Assembly: GCF_002925905.1 (NCBI RefSeq)
Contig: NZ_PRDB01000001.1
Coordinates: forward strand, 186,001-250,000
Reading direction: 5' to 3'
From: Klebsiella michiganensis
GTDB taxonomy: Bacteria; Pseudomonadota; Gammaproteobacteria; Enterobacterales; Enterobacteriaceae
DNA: 64,000 bases
Of the stretch, positions 39,538-49,976 are shown piece after piece (the first letter of the stretch is position 1; the number at the start of each line of letters is the position of its first letter). The position numbers were made by a program, and so were the translations under genes. The notes below the pieces were generated by a model. It saw only the letters and a list, made by a program, of their open reading frames with translations. It was not told the origin of the DNA and ran no database searches.

Positions 39538-40938
39538 TCACGAGGATAATGTTCTGATTAAATTGGAAAAATCTTCTTTGATATCGTGGCTTTCTTCACG
39601 CAGTTGCTCAATCTTACGGCAAGCGTGCAGGACGGTGGTATGGTCGCGGCCGCCAAACGCATCGCCGATTTCCGGCAGACTGTGGTTGGTCAGCTCTTTT
39701 GCCAGCGCCATCGCCATCTGGCGGGGGCGCGCCACCGAACGGGAGCGGCGTTTAGACAGCAGGTCCGCTACCTTAATTTTGTAATACTCCGCCACCGTCT
39801 TTTGAATATTGTCGATGGTGACCAGTTTTTCCTGTAAAGCCAACAGATCGCGCAGCGCTTCGCGTACGAAATCGATGGTGATCGCCCGGCCGGTAAAGTT
39901 GGCGTTGGCGATAACGCGGTTCAGCGCCCCTTCCAGCTCACGTACGTTAGAGCGCAGGCGCTTGGCAATGAAGAACGCCACTTCGCCCGGCAGGCGGATG
40001 TCGTTTTCATCGGCTTTTTTCATCAGGATCGCCACGCGGGTTTCCAGCTCAGGCGGCTCGATCGCAACCGTCAGCCCCCAGCCGAAGCGTGATTTCAGAC
40101 GATCTTCAACCCCGTTGATCTCCTTCGGATAGCGATCCGACGTCAGGATGATCTGCTGATTGCCTTCCAGCAGGGCGTTAAAGGTGTGGAAAAACTCTTC
40201 CTGCGAGCGCTCTTTATTAGCAAAAAACTGAATGTCATCGATCAGCAGTGCGTCAACGGAGCGGTAATAGCGCTTAAATTCTTCAATGGCGTTGTTTTGC
40301 AGGGCTTTTACCATGTCCTGTACAAAACGCTCGGAGTGCATGTAAACCACTTTCGCATTGGGTTTACGCGCCACAATTCCGTTACCCACCGCATGTAAAA
40401 GGTGCGTTTTACCAAGGCCGGTGCCGCCATAAAGAAACAGCGGGTTGTACGCGCCGCCGGGGTTATCCGCAACCTGACGCGCCGCCGCGCGAGCCAGCTG
40501 GTTGGATTTACCTTCGACGAAGTTATCAAACGTATGTTTGACGTTGACGTTAGAGCGGTAGGTCGGTTCTGCCGGCGCCGGAACGTTATCCCAGCCCGGA
40601 CGCACGATAGTGGGCGCAACGCGCGCCGTCTGGATCTGCTGCGCAGGCGCTGCGGCCGCAACGCTTACCGTACCTCTCTGCATCTGAACGGCAGGCTTAG
40701 CGCCCACCTCAAACCGCAGCTGTGGGGCATCCGCACCGCAAAAATCATTGAGGAGTCCATTGATATTATTGAGGTATTTATCCCTTACCCAATCGAGCAC
40801 AAAACGGTTTGGCGCATACAGTGCCAGCGTGTTATCGCTCAATTCCGCCTGCAAAGGGCGTATCCACATGCTGAATTCTGTGGCTGGTAACTCATCCTGC
40901 AATCGGGCAAGACACTGCTGCCAAAGCGAAAGTGACAC
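39538..40938 (-). CDS. dnaA: Chromosomal replication initiator DnaA
   Basis: Initiator ATPase, 466 residues. Domain I ([20 protein letters not shown]) for DnaB/DiaA contact, a short variable domain II (about 85-135), domain III AAA+ with Walker [16 protein letters not shown] and Walker [10 protein letters not shown], and domain IV with the DnaA-box motif [16 protein letters not shown] used the GTG at 40938, which matches E. coli and has GGAG six bases upstream; a frame reaching 41043 has no support. oriC itself is not in this window. Expression is autoregulated through DnaA boxes and GATC sites upstream. Confidence 0.98.
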   Translation of the reverse strand: MSLSLWQQCLARLQDELPATEFSMWIRPLQAELSDNTLALYAPNRFVLDWVRDKYLNNINGLLNDFCGADAPQLRFEVGAKPAVQMQRGTVSVAAAAPAQQIQTARVAPTIVRPGWDNVPAPAEPTYRSNVNVKHTFDNFVEGKSNQLARAAARQVADNPGGAYNPLFLYGGTGLGKTHLLHAVGNGIVARKPNAKVVYMHSERFVQDMVKALQNNAIEEFKRYYRSVDALLIDDIQFFANKERSQEEFFHTFNALLEGNQQIILTSDRYPKEINGVEDRLKSRFGWGLTVAIEPPELETRVAILMKKADENDIRLPGEVAFFIAKRLRSNVRELEGALNRVIANANFTGRAITIDFVREALRDLLALQEKLVTIDNIQKTVAEYYKIKVADLLSKRRSRSVARPRQMAMALAKELTNHSLPEIGDAFGGRDHTTVLHACRKIEQLREESHDIKEDFSNLIRTLSS

Positions 40939-41079
40939 GGCGGACTCCACTCGAACAAAAATCGATATATAAAGAGAAACTGAAACAATCGTGATTGTTG
41001 GCACACGTCGACAAGACCCTGCATAGCCGAAAAGCCCCTGCACAAAAGGGGTGACGTGCGAACCGCTATCTGCGGTTAT

Positions 41080-41190
41080 TACCCGATGCGGATCTCTGGA
41101 TCCCGATCGGGACCGGGGATCATAGCCTAAACTGAGAAAGAGATCTTGTGTTTCTCAACAGATTCTTCCCGATTTATCCACAGGAAGGAT
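41080..41190 (-). promoter_or_regulatory. dnaA promoter region with DnaA box and GATC cluster
   Basis: A perfect DnaA box TTATCCACA lies at 41174-41182. Several GATC methylation sites are packed between about 41090 and 41150. A TATGAT -10 on the minus strand is at about 41119-41124. This matches the E. coli dnaA promoter design of autorepression and SeqA sequestration. A second near-match TTATCCACC is at 41322-41330 in the rpmH side. Confidence 0.75.
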
Positions 41191-41314
41191 CGAAGCTGGG
41201 TAAGTGTAATCGATCCTGGCTGGAGTGGAGCACGATTTCAGCCGCATATTGGAAAAATTAATGAACTATCCTGGTTTTGGGCTTAATCGATCTAACAAAG
41301 ATCCTTTGCGATCC

Positions 41315-41458
41315 TTGCGCTTTATCCACCAGGTCGTATAATCCACCACCCGGCGCGTAATGCCCGTTTTCCGCAGCGTGCCATCGCCTGTTTTTTGTGC
41401 GGCAAGGTGCGAGAAATAAGGAAAGAGAATTGACTCCGGAGTGTACAATTATTACAAT
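41315..41458 (+). promoter_or_regulatory. Tandem rpmH promoters
   Basis: Upstream promoter: TTGCGC (41315-41320), 16-base spacer, TATAAT (41337-41342). Downstream promoter: TTGACT (41430-41435), 17-base spacer, TACAAT (41453-41458). Both read toward rpmH-rnpA-yidD-yidC. This is the dnaA-rpmH intergenic region of about 620 bp; the rest holds the divergent dnaA control region and no gene. Confidence 0.75.
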
Positions 41459-41547
41459 CCGGCCTCTTTAATCACCCACGCTGAGGCGTAGGCCGTTCGA
41501 AATTCGTTCGGATTTACGCGAAAGTCAGTGAAATTATTCAAGTTTAG

Positions 41548-41700
<153 letters not shown>

Positions 41701-41715
41701 TAAAGCTAACCCTGA

Positions 41716-42075
41716 GTGGTTAAGCTCGCATTTCCCAGGGAGTTACGCTTGTTAACTCCCAGTCATTTCACTTTCGTCTTCCAGCAGCCATTACGGGCTG
41801 GCACGCCGCAAATCACCATCCTCGGCCGCCAAAATTCGCTGGGGCATCCCCGCATCGGTCTTACCGTCGCCAAGAAAAACGTCAAGCGCGCGCATGAACG
41901 CAATCGGATTAAACGTCTGACGCGTGAAAGCTTCCGTTTACGTCAACATGAACTCCCGCCAATGGATTTCGTGGTGGTGGCGAAGAAAGGGGTTGCCGAC
42001 CTCGATAACCGTGCTCTCTCGGAAGCGTTGGAAAAATTATGGCGCCGCCACTGTCGCCTGGCTCGCGGGTCCTGA
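41716..42075 (+). CDS. rnpA: Ribonuclease P protein component
   Basis: Basic protein subunit (119 residues) of RNase P, which matures the 5' ends of tRNAs with the M1 RNA. Family motif RNR is in [18 protein letters not shown] (central helix), and the aromatic N-terminal region is [11 protein letters not shown]. Starts with GTG (41716), as in E. coli. Its 3' end overlaps the start of yidD by 37 bases. Confidence 0.97.
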   Translation: MVKLAFPRELRLLTPSHFTFVFQQPLRAGTPQITILGRQNSLGHPRIGLTVAKKNVKRAHERNRIKRLTRESFRLRQHELPPMDFVVVAKKGVADLDNRALSEALEKLWRRHCRLARGS

Positions 42076-42296
42076 TAGGCCTGATTCGGGTCTATCAGCG
42101 CCTGATTAGTCCGCTACTCGGGCCGCACTGTCGTTTCACGCCGACCTGTTCTCAATACGGAATTGAGGCATTGCGCAGGTTTGGATTGATAAAAGGCAGT
42201 TGGTTGACGGTGAAACGCGTATTAAAATGCCACCCTTTACACCCTGGTGGTGACGATCCCGTCCCGCCTGGACCATTTGATACCAGAGAACACTAA
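42039..42296 (+). CDS. yidD: Membrane-protein insertion efficiency factor YidD
   Basis: Small membrane-associated protein, 85 residues, with an N-terminal amphipathic helix ([20 protein letters not shown]) and the conserved Cys-rich segment [19 protein letters not shown], then [12 protein letters not shown]. It aids YidC-dependent insertion of inner-membrane proteins. It overlaps rnpA and ends two bases before yidC, so the three are translated from one message. No truncation is seen. Confidence 0.96.
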   Translation: MAPPLSPGSRVLIGLIRVYQRLISPLLGPHCRFTPTCSQYGIEALRRFGLIKGSWLTVKRVLKCHPLHPGGDDPVPPGPFDTREH

Positions 42297-42298
42297 CG

Positions 42299-43945
42299 AT
42301 GGATTCGCAACGCAATCTTCTTATCATCGCTTTGTTGTTCGTGTCTTTCATGATCTGGCAAGCCTGGGAGCAGGATAACAATCCTCAACCCCAGCAGCAG
42401 ACCACGCAGACAACGACCACAGCAACGGGTAGCGCCGCCGACCAGGGCGTACCGGCCAGTGGCCAGGGGAAACTGATTACGGTAAAAACCGATGTGCTTG
42501 ACCTGACCATCAACACCCGCGGTGGTGATGTTGAGCAAGCGCTGCTTCTGGATTATCCGAAAGAGCTGAAGTCAACTGAGCCGTTCCAGCTTCTGGAAAC
42601 CACGCCGCAGTTTACCTATCAGGCGCAGAGCGGCCTGACCGGTCGTGATGGCCCGGACAACCCGGCTAACGGACCGCGTCCGTTGTATAACGTCGATAAA
42701 GATGCGTTTGTGATGGCTGATGGCCAGAACGAAATCGTCATTCCTCTGACGTACACCGATAAAGCAGGCAACGTATTCACTAAAACTTTCACCCTGAAGC
42801 GCGGTGAATATGCGGTGAACGTCGGCTATAGCGTGCAGAACGCCAGCGAAAAACCGCTGGAACTGTCGACCTTTGGCCAGCTGAAGCAAACCGCCAACCT
42901 GCCGACGCATCGCGACACGCAGACCGGCGGTCTGACGACGATGCACACCTTCCGTGGCGCGGCGTACTCAACGTCTGAAACAAAGTACGAAAAATATAAA
43001 TTCGATACTATCGTCGATAACGAAAACCTGAACGTCAGCACCAAAAACGGCTGGGTTGCCATGCTGCAGCAGTACTTTACTACCGCATGGGTTCCGCAGA
43101 ACACCGGTACTAACAACTTCTACACCGCGAATCTCGGCAACGGTATTGTGGCAATCGGCTACAAATCTCAGCCGGTTCTGGTGCAGCCGGGTCAAACCGA
43201 TAAGCTGGAAAGCACCCTGTGGGTCGGCCCGGCCATTCAGGACAAAATGGCCGCCGTTGCGCCGCATCTTGACCTGACCGTCGACTACGGCTGGCTGTGG
43301 TTTATCTCTCAGCCGCTGTTCAAACTGCTGAAATGGATCCATAGCTTCCTGGGCAACTGGGGCTTCTCCATCATCGTCATCACCTTTATCGTTCGTGGCA
43401 TCATGTACCCGCTGACTAAAGCGCAGTACACCTCCATGGCGAAGATGCGTATGCTGCAGCCGAAGATTCAGGCAATGCGCGAGCGTCTGGGCGACGACAA
43501 GCAGCGTCAAAGCCAGGAAATGATGGCCCTGTATAAAGCTGAGAAGGTTAACCCGCTGGGTGGCTGCTTCCCGCTGATTATCCAGATGCCAATCTTCCTT
43601 GCGCTGTACTACATGCTGAGCGCCTCGGTTGAACTGCGTCATGCGCCGTTTATCCTGTGGATCCACGACCTGTCTGCGCAAGACCCGTACTACATCCTGC
43701 CGATCATCATGGGCGCGACGATGTTCTTCATCCAGAAGATGTCTCCGACCACCGTGACCGACCCGATGCAGCAGAAGATCATGACCTTTATGCCGGTCAT
43801 CTTTACGGTGTTCTTCCTGTGGTTCCCGTCAGGTCTGGTGGTTTACTATATCGTCAGCAACCTGGTCACCATTATTCAGCAGCAGCTGATTTACCGTGGT
43901 CTGGAGAAGCGTGGCCTGCATAGCCGCGAGAAGAAAAAATCCTGA
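42299..43945 (+). CDS. yidC: Membrane protein insertase YidC
   Basis: Inner-membrane insertase of 548 residues, same length as E. coli YidC. A signal-anchor helix ([17 protein letters not shown]) is followed by the large periplasmic beta-sandwich P1 domain (about 60-340). The conserved five-helix insertase core runs from 350 to 545, with [20 protein letters not shown] containing the conserved hydrophilic-groove Arg. The charged C-terminal tail ends HSREKKKS. It inserts small membrane proteins alone and others with SecYEG. Its stop codon overlaps the left end of a dispersed repeat. Confidence 0.98.
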   Translation: MDSQRNLLIIALLFVSFMIWQAWEQDNNPQPQQQTTQTTTTATGSAADQGVPASGQGKLITVKTDVLDLTINTRGGDVEQALLLDYPKELKSTEPFQLLETTPQFTYQAQSGLTGRDGPDNPANGPRPLYNVDKDAFVMADGQNEIVIPLTYTDKAGNVFTKTFTLKRGEYAVNVGYSVQNASEKPLELSTFGQLKQTANLPTHRDTQTGGLTTMHTFRGAAYSTSETKYEKYKFDTIVDNENLNVSTKNGWVAMLQQYFTTAWVPQNTGTNNFYTANLGNGIVAIGYKSQPVLVQPGQTDKLESTLWVGPAIQDKMAAVAPHLDLTVDYGWLWFISQPLFKLLKWIHSFLGNWGFSIIVITFIVRGIMYPLTKAQYTSMAKMRMLQPKIQAMRERLGDDKQRQSQEMMALYKAEKVNPLGGCFPLIIQMPIFLALYYMLSASVELRHAPFILWIHDLSAQDPYYILPIIMGATMFFIQKMSPTTVTDPMQQKIMTFMPVIFTVFFLWFPSGLVVYYIVSNLVTIIQQQLIYRGLEKRGLHSREKKKS

Positions 43946-44070
43946 TTCTCTTCATTCTTCAAGCCGCAGATGCGTTGGCTTCGTTAGTTCGCCCCGGTCA
44001 CTTACTTCAGTAAGCTCCAGGGGCCTCTCTAACTTGCCGCCTTCCTGCAACTTGAACTATTTCGAGAATC
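43944..44070 (+). repeat. Dispersed intergenic palindromic repeat, copy C
   Basis: 127 bp between yidC and mnmE. Outer ends GATTCTC / GAGAATC are perfect inverted repeats. The core has TTCAAGCCGCAGATGCGTTGGC, with TGCGTTGGCT, CGCCCCGGTCACTTACTTCAG, TAAGCTCCAGGGG, CTTGCCGCCTTCCTGCAACT and CTTGAACTATTT. It starts on the yidC stop codon. It is the copy closest to B. Confidence 0.85.
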
Positions 44071-44139
44071 TACGGTAAAGTTAATGCCAGAGAAGGCGGT
44101 CAATAGACCGCCTTTTTTACATCTACATAGAGAGTCACC

Positions 44140-45504
44140 ATGAGCCATAACGACACTATCGTCGCCCAGGCAACCCCACCGGGACGCGGTGGTGTGGGCA
44201 TTCTGCGCATCTCTGGCCTGAAGGCGCGCGACGTTGCGCAGGCGGTGCTGAGCAAGCTGCCGAAGCCGCGCTATGCCGACTACCTGCCGTTTAAAGACAG
44301 CGACGGCAGCGCGCTGGATCAGGGGATTGCGCTGTGGTTCCCCGGCCCGAACTCCTTTACCGGCGAAGACGTGCTGGAGCTTCAGGGCCACGGCGGCCCC
44401 GTTATCCTCGACCTGCTTCTGAAACGCATTCTGACGCTGCCGGGCGTGCGCATCGCCAGGCCCGGCGAGTTCTCCGAGCGCGCGTTTTTAAACGACAAGC
44501 TCGACCTGGCACAGGCAGAAGCCATTGCCGACCTGATCGACGCCAGCTCCGAGCAGGCGGCGCGTTCTGCGCTGAATTCGCTGCAGGGCGCATTCTCCAC
44601 TCGCGTAAACCATCTTGTGGAAGCGCTGACGCACCTGCGCATCTACGTGGAAGCGGCCATTGATTTCCCGGACGAGGAGATCGACTTCCTCTCCGATGGC
44701 AAAATCGAAGCCCAGCTAAACGACGTTATCGCCGATCTTGACGCCGTGCGCGCCGAAGCGCGCCAGGGTAGCCTGCTGCGCGAAGGGATGAAGGTCGTCA
44801 TTGCAGGGCGGCCGAACGCCGGGAAATCAAGCCTGCTGAACGCGCTGGCGGGCCGGGAGGCGGCTATCGTCACCGATATTGCCGGTACCACCCGCGACGT
44901 GCTGCGCGAGCATATCCATATCGACGGTATGCCGCTGCACATCATTGATACCGCCGGCCTGCGCGATGCGAACGATGAGGTCGAACGTATCGGCATCGAA
45001 CGCGCCTGGCAGGAGATTGAACAAGCCGATCGCGTGCTGTTTATGGTCGATGGTACCACCACCGATGCGACCGATCCGGCAGATATCTGGCCAGATTTTA
45101 TCGCCCGTCTGCCGAAAAACCTGCCGATTACCGTGGTGCGCAACAAGGCGGATATCACCGGCGAAACGCTGGGGCTGAGCGAAGTGAATGACCACTCACT
45201 TGTTCGCCTTTCGGCGCGTACCGGCGAGGGCGTAGACGTGCTGCGTAATCATCTCAAGCAGAGCATGGGCTTTGAAACCAATATGGAAGGCGGCTTTCTG
45301 GCGCGCCGCCGCCATTTGCAGGCGCTGTCCGACGCCGCAGAGCATCTTCAGCAGGGTAAAGCGCAGCTGCTGGGCGCCTGGGCTGGCGAGCTGCTGGCGG
45401 AAGAGCTGCGCCTGGCCCAGCAAAGCCTGAGCGAAATCACCGGCGAGTTTACCTCCGACGACCTGCTGGGACGCATTTTCTCAAGTTTCTGTATTGGTAA
45501 ATAA
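44140..45504 (+). CDS. mnmE: tRNA-5-carboxymethylaminomethyl-2-thiouridine GTPase MnmE
   Basis: GTPase of 454 residues that, with MnmG, modifies U34 of several tRNAs. The N-terminal tetrahydrofolate-binding domain has [18 protein letters not shown] helical domain carries an inserted G domain at about 216-375 (G1 [17 protein letters not shown]3 DTAGLRD, G4 NKAD). The C-terminal invariant CIGK tail holds the functional Cys. Preceded by GAGAG. It is the last gene of the conserved core block and has a strong terminator. Confidence 0.98.
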   Translation: MSHNDTIVAQATPPGRGGVGILRISGLKARDVAQAVLSKLPKPRYADYLPFKDSDGSALDQGIALWFPGPNSFTGEDVLELQGHGGPVILDLLLKRILTLPGVRIARPGEFSERAFLNDKLDLAQAEAIADLIDASSEQAARSALNSLQGAFSTRVNHLVEALTHLRIYVEAAIDFPDEEIDFLSDGKIEAQLNDVIADLDAVRAEARQGSLLREGMKVVIAGRPNAGKSSLLNALAGREAAIVTDIAGTTRDVLREHIHIDGMPLHIIDTAGLRDANDEVERIGIERAWQEIEQADRVLFMVDGTTTDATDPADIWPDFIARLPKNLPITVVRNKADITGETLGLSEVNDHSLVRLSARTGEGVDVLRNHLKQSMGFETNMEGGFLARRRHLQALSDAAEHLQQGKAQLLGAWAGELLAEELRLAQQSLSEITGEFTSDDLLGRIFSSFCIGK

Positions 45505-45526
45505 GCTCAGTATGTGAGCATTGACT

Positions 45527-45562
45527 AACCCGCATTAACTGATTGTTAATGCGGGTTTTTAT
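45527..45562 (+). terminator. mnmE terminator
   Basis: AACCCGCATTAAC / GTTAATGCGGGTT stem followed by a T run, 22 bases after the mnmE stop. Confidence 0.92.
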
Positions 45563-45802
45563 TGTTTGTACTGGCGCGTAGTCGTGCGGGACCATCCGCG
45601 ATTTTGTATTCTGAATTAAAAACGCTGTGTCATTGTTCACTTTTTACGCTAAAAATCACATCAAATGTTTAGCGGCAAGCAAAAGAACTCACGAACTGCA
45701 CCTGCATAAATCATATCGAGATTTCATTACTGACCGCCTGCGGTCTGATGAAAGCACAGCGCGATAACCTGACAGGGCAGAAAAATATCTACCCTGTCAT
45801 TT
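45563..45802. other. Gene-free gap between mnmE and the fimbrial operon
   Basis: 240 bp where E. coli has tnaC. It is AT-rich in the first half. A hairpin TGACAGGG / CCCTGTCA at 45770-45799 is followed by four T on the plus strand, so it looks like a terminator reading toward the fimbrial genes. No TnaC-like Trp codon-bearing leader or tnaA remnant is seen. Confidence 0.55.
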
Positions 45803-46309
45803 TCATTCATATGAGAGGGTATAAGTCGCCGTCGCATTCACCGTTCCGGGAACCACATCGCCTGTTCTGTAGAGTCTGGCGCCAAGAGTAATCACTTCGC
45901 TGGTCTGTGAATTTTCGATAATTGTCCAGGAACTCCCGAGTGGGACAGGCCTGTTGTTATTGTTGGGCTCCAGTAATTGCGTACCGACTCCCTCCGCGGT
46001 ACCGGTATTTACCATGACCGTGTTATTGTCACTTACGCTGGTGCCGTCAATCTGTATTATTACTTTCGTACCGCTGATACAACTTAGCGGGATATTGAGT
46101 CCAACCTGATTAGCCGTTGAACCCACAGAAGGTAAATCCGCCCGGTCAACCGTACCCAAAGAAAGCGTAAAATCTGTAGCGCCATCTACTGTGCAGGATT
46201 GAGCCGTCAAATTTCCCGTAATATGAATATTGCCCCCGTCAGCCTCAGCCAGTGACGCTATCGCTAGCAGTAACAAAGGGAGAAAAAATAAACGCAGAAA
46301 CATATTCAT
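45803..46309 (-). CDS. Fimbrial minor pilin
   Basis: Secreted pilin-domain protein of 168 residues. Signal peptide MNMFLRLFFLPLLLLAIASL ends near AEADG. The incomplete immunoglobulin pilin fold has the two Cys (TAQSCTV and IPLSCIS) and ends in the chaperone-binding ATYTLSYE motif. Last gene of the fimbrial operon. It shares a distinct stretch (LPSVGST and the following LSCxxGTxV pattern) with the pilin domain of the adhesin upstream, so the two are paralogues. It is probably a tip or anchor subunit. Confidence 0.82.
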   Translation of the reverse strand: MNMFLRLFFLPLLLLAIASLAEADGGNIHITGNLTAQSCTVDGATDFTLSLGTVDRADLPSVGSTANQVGLNIPLSCISGTKVIIQIDGTSVSDNNTVMVNTGTAEGVGTQLLEPNNNNRPVPLGSSWTIIENSQTSEVITLGARLYRTGDVVPGTVNATATYTLSYE

Positions 46310-46314
46310 TCTCC

Positions 46315-47358
46315 TTAATCATAATCAAGCGTGTAGGTGGCGCTGGCGTCAACGGAGCCCGGGGTTAAGTCGCCCGTGCGAATATAACGCGCGGCGAGCG
46401 GTATTTTTGCCGTCGTCCCTGAACTGGTAATCGGCGACCAGCGGTAATTCAGATTGACCGGGTGATTACCGCCGCCATGCAGATCCATCACCTGCACGGA
46501 AAGTCCTTTAGCGGTGCCATTATTCTTTAATATACTGGTATCACTGGTGCCAGGTTCCTGTGTGCCGCTAAGGGTAAAATAGACATTCGTTCCGGCAGTA
46601 CAGCTCAGCGATATATCTTTTTCACTGCTCTCTCCCCAGGTGCTCCCGACCGAAGGCAGTTCGCTTTTTTGCACATCATCAAGCGTAAAACTCAGATCCG
46701 AGCCGCCGGAGAGGGTACAGCCGCTGGCCGACAACGTGCCAGTGAAATTAATATCGATATTTGCCGATCCCTGGTTGCCGTTCGCCTGACCGTAACCAAC
46801 CTTTCCGGAGAGCGTACCGCCGCTTACCGAATCGGCGATTTTAATTAAATTAAGCTTTGGGGTAATCGACATATAAATCATCGCCCCCCAACCGATACTG
46901 TCATCGGTTAACAGCTTTATTGACGAGCCGCTGGTTATCCAGCCGTTGCCCGAGGCCCCTTTCGTATCCGACATGCTGGCGCCAAGCTGAACGCCAACGC
47001 CGGACAAATTGGTTTTAAAAGTCAGTCGGCCGTTATAGGTTCCCGCCGAAGCCAACGACGAATAGAGATAACCATAAAAGTATTTCTCTACCGTAAATGA
47101 GGATTCACATGACGCAAACTGAACCGAATCAAACGTTTTATCGCCGCCGGTAATCGATTGTCCAACGGCCAGATCCGGCGACACCGATATCGTTTTCAGA
47201 TCAACGCTCGTTGAGGCAACACTCGAGTAACACTCTGAAGCCCAGACATTCAGCGATAGCGTGCAAGCGCATCCAGCCATTACCGCCTGGCGAAAAAACC
47301 GTGTGTTTGCCTCGCGCTGCCCTGTCAACGGCGGCCTGCATGTTGTTCTGTTTTTCAT
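46315..47358 (-). CDS. Fimbrial tip adhesin, two-domain (FimH-like layout)
   Basis: Secreted protein of 347 residues. Signal peptide up to about residue 40 (FFRQAVMAGCACTLSLNVWA), then a receptor domain of about 170 residues (ECYSSVASTSVDLKTISVSP ...). The pilin domain is C-terminal from about residue 200 (LSASGCTLSGGSDLSFTLDD ... ATYTLDYD). The layout matches FimH/MrkD-type adhesins; the receptor domain is not one I recognise, so the ligand is unknown. It is encoded between the usher and the minor pilin, with 5 bases to the latter. Confidence 0.83.
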   Translation of the reverse strand: MKNRTTCRPPLTGQREANTRFFRQAVMAGCACTLSLNVWASECYSSVASTSVDLKTISVSPDLAVGQSITGGDKTFDSVQFASCESSFTVEKYFYGYLYSSLASAGTYNGRLTFKTNLSGVGVQLGASMSDTKGASGNGWITSGSSIKLLTDDSIGWGAMIYMSITPKLNLIKIADSVSGGTLSGKVGYGQANGNQGSANIDINFTGTLSASGCTLSGGSDLSFTLDDVQKSELPSVGSTWGESSEKDISLSCTAGTNVYFTLSGTQEPGTSDTSILKNNGTAKGLSVQVMDLHGGGNHPVNLNYRWSPITSSGTTAKIPLAARYIRTGDLTPGSVDASATYTLDYD

Positions 47359-47373
47359 TTCACCACCTTTTCT

Positions 47374-49974
47374 CTACTGACATTGCGCATCAAGATTAAT
47401 TACGCCAGTTTTTTCACCCTCTTGCGGCAGCTGATAATGGGCATGGCACTGCGCATTTTTTCCTTTGCCCCACTGTGCCAGGATGTCGCCCTGCTGCGGC
47501 ATCCCGGTCAGATACACTGAACCGCCGTCGCTAACGATGCTGTTGACGCTGTCGTCCTCTGCCAGCGTGACGGTGGCGCCGAAAGGAACGTCCGTACTCG
47601 CGTGATGCAGATGCATCAACACCCTCGCGCCGATATGCGTTTTAAACCCCGCCAGTACAATCGCCCCTTCCGTCGGCACCACCTGCGCCGTGGAGCTATC
47701 GACTTCCGCATTGTCGGCCAGGGTGCTGGTATCAAGCCTTACCGTCGTGCGGCGATACGGCGTCAGATAAGGTACGATGGCATAACCGCGCCAGTCGGTG
47801 CTGACCCCGGTGCCGTTTTCCACGGTCACATCGCTGACCCCCGGCGAGCGCACCAGCGCCAGCGACTGGATATCCTCACTCAGCGACTGCGAAAAGGTGA
47901 CGCCGTAAGGGTGCACCACCACTCCGCCCTGCACGCCATAGTTCACCTGCCTGCTGTCCGGATCGTAGTTGTAACCCATGTTCGCTTCGCCCGCGCGACC
48001 GGTATAATCGACGGATAGCGTGCCGTTATTGCCGGAATTTTCATGGTTGCTGTAGCCTTCCATCACGCTATAGCTAAGGTTCGAATCCTTCAAAGCCGTA
48101 CCGTACAAGCTGACCTGCTGGGTGGTGTCTCCGTGGCGGTTAGTGTTGAGGCTGTATCCGGCATAGGCTTTCGGCAGCCATTTACTCAGCGGGATACTGA
48201 TATTCAACGCGCCCTGATGGTCGTCCTCTGTTCCCGGCATGCTGCTGAAGGTGTAGTTCAGGCCCAACGTCATGCCATCCCAGCTGGTGTCGTAGCCGAG
48301 GGACAGGTTTCGCTCATATCCACCTTCGTCCCAGTAATCCTGCTGGTAGCCGCTCGCATAAAGCGATCCCCAGCCCTCTGGTAGCGACTGACTGAGTGAC
48401 AGCTGCCAGCGGGAACGTTTGTTATGGCTTAAGTCAAATTCATCCTGGTCGTTCAGGTCGTCATCGTGAGAATCATCGACGATTAGATCCGCCGCATCCT
48501 GAAAGCTGTAGTAGCCCTTAGTGGAATAACGGTATGCCGCCAGCGTGATCGTTGAGCCGGTGCTGAGCATACTTTTTGAGTACTGGGCGCGTATGGACTG
48601 CCCCTCTTTGTGCTCGTCATTGCTCAAATCGGCCGAGGAATAGGCCCCGTCAAAGGAGATGGAGCCCAGTTCACCGAGGGTGAATCCCATCCCCAACAGC
48701 CCGTTCTGGTAGCTATCCGCCAGCTGCGTACCGCCGTATATCGTCATATCGTACGGTAGGCCGTAGATCAGCGTCATCTGGGCGAACTTCGGCTCCTGAC
48801 CATCGCTGTTGCTGCGGTATTTACCTCCGGTGAAGTCATACTTAAGATGCCCTTCGCGCTGCATGATTGCCACGCTGGAGAACGGCTGGACGAAGCTGCG
48901 TTCGCTGCCGTCTGACTCTTTAATCGTTACCAGTAGGTCGCCGTTTGTGGAGTTTGGGTAGAGATCGTCGATCTTAAACGGCCCCGGCGGTACCTGCTTC
49001 TGGTAAATCACGCTATTATTCTGGCGAATGGTGACCGTCGCGTTGCTGGTTGCAATGCCATGTACCGTTGGCGCAAAGTTGCGCAGACTGTCAGGCAGCA
49101 TGTCATCGTCTGAAGAAAGCTGGACGCCGCGGAACGTAAAACCGTCGTAAACATCGGAAGGAGTGGTCGCATCGCCCAGCGTTAACAGCCCCTGTACGGC
49201 CTGCACGTCGCGTTGTAAAAAGGTGTTGATGGAGCTCCAGTCGCTTTCGCTGCTCCCGCCGCTGCTAACGTCTTCGCCGCTTGTGGTGTCGTGATATTCC
49301 GGCGATTTGCTGTAGGTCCAGGTGCTGTAGTTTCGCAGCCGCCACGCGCCCAGGTTAATGCCGCTGTGCAGGTTCAGAAAATAGCTATCTTCCCTTCCAG
49401 AATCGTTCTCGTCGCGCCAGGTGTTTGAACCGTTAAAGTCATAGCCCAGCAGCAGCGCCGGCACTCCTTCATCCCACAGCGTCGGGCTGACGGAATCCTG
49501 CGCCGCGCTGTTGACGTCAGCCTGCGGTATGGTGAGATCCAGACGCATCTGGCTGTAATCGAGTCTGATCTGGCTATCCGGGACGGTTGCAGCCAGATCG
49601 TTGATACTGTTCTTGTTCCGCAGCGTATCGATATCACCAATCTTAATACCCCACTGCGCCAACAGCGCGGGGGTCACCACAGGCGTAAGCTGCCCATGTT
49701 TATCCTGCACAAAGTCCAGCGTTTGCGTGTCAACCTGCTCATGGTTCACATAAACGTCTACGTGGTAGCGACCCGGTAGCTGTGAACCGGGTTGGGAAAA
49801 CTGGCTGAGATCAACGTTAAGTTTGGGTCCACTGGTCTCCAGCGCCGCCATATCGAACTCATCCTGAGCCAGCGCGCCCTGCGTTCCATACAGCGCTAAA
49901 ATAATAATGCAGGCAAGCGGTTGTAATAAAAAAGCGCTGCTTTTGCCCGCTACGTCTATGGATGGTTGAGACAT
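47374..49974 (-). CDS. Outer-membrane fimbrial usher
   Basis: FimD/PapC-type usher, 866 residues, that assembles and exports pilin subunits. Signal peptide ends at ALYGTQGALA. The periplasmic N-terminal domain begins DEFDMAALETSGPKLNVDLS. A large beta-barrel with a plug (about 150-670) and two C-terminal domains follow. Typical usher stretches such as GPFKIDDLYPNSTNGDLLVT and RGYAIVPYLTPYRRTTVRLD are seen. Full length, no frameshift. Its start is two bases from the chaperone stop. Confidence 0.93.
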   Translation of the reverse strand: MSQPSIDVAGKSSAFLLQPLACIIILALYGTQGALAQDEFDMAALETSGPKLNVDLSQFSQPGSQLPGRYHVDVYVNHEQVDTQTLDFVQDKHGQLTPVVTPALLAQWGIKIGDIDTLRNKNSINDLAATVPDSQIRLDYSQMRLDLTIPQADVNSAAQDSVSPTLWDEGVPALLLGYDFNGSNTWRDENDSGREDSYFLNLHSGINLGAWRLRNYSTWTYSKSPEYHDTTSGEDVSSGGSSESDWSSINTFLQRDVQAVQGLLTLGDATTPSDVYDGFTFRGVQLSSDDDMLPDSLRNFAPTVHGIATSNATVTIRQNNSVIYQKQVPPGPFKIDDLYPNSTNGDLLVTIKESDGSERSFVQPFSSVAIMQREGHLKYDFTGGKYRSNSDGQEPKFAQMTLIYGLPYDMTIYGGTQLADSYQNGLLGMGFTLGELGSISFDGAYSSADLSNDEHKEGQSIRAQYSKSMLSTGSTITLAAYRYSTKGYYSFQDAADLIVDDSHDDDLNDQDEFDLSHNKRSRWQLSLSQSLPEGWGSLYASGYQQDYWDEGGYERNLSLGYDTSWDGMTLGLNYTFSSMPGTEDDHQGALNISIPLSKWLPKAYAGYSLNTNRHGDTTQQVSLYGTALKDSNLSYSVMEGYSNHENSGNNGTLSVDYTGRAGEANMGYNYDPDSRQVNYGVQGGVVVHPYGVTFSQSLSEDIQSLALVRSPGVSDVTVENGTGVSTDWRGYAIVPYLTPYRRTTVRLDTSTLADNAEVDSSTAQVVPTEGAIVLAGFKTHIGARVLMHLHHASTDVPFGATVTLAEDDSVNSIVSDGGSVYLTGMPQQGDILAQWGKGKNAQCHAHYQLPQEGEKTGVINLDAQCQ

Positions 49975-49976
49975 GA

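Noticed and set aside
45563-45802. Possible remnant of the tnaC-tnaAB operon after mnmE
   Set aside because: No Trp-containing leader peptide or tnaA-like segment could be found in the 240-bp gap.
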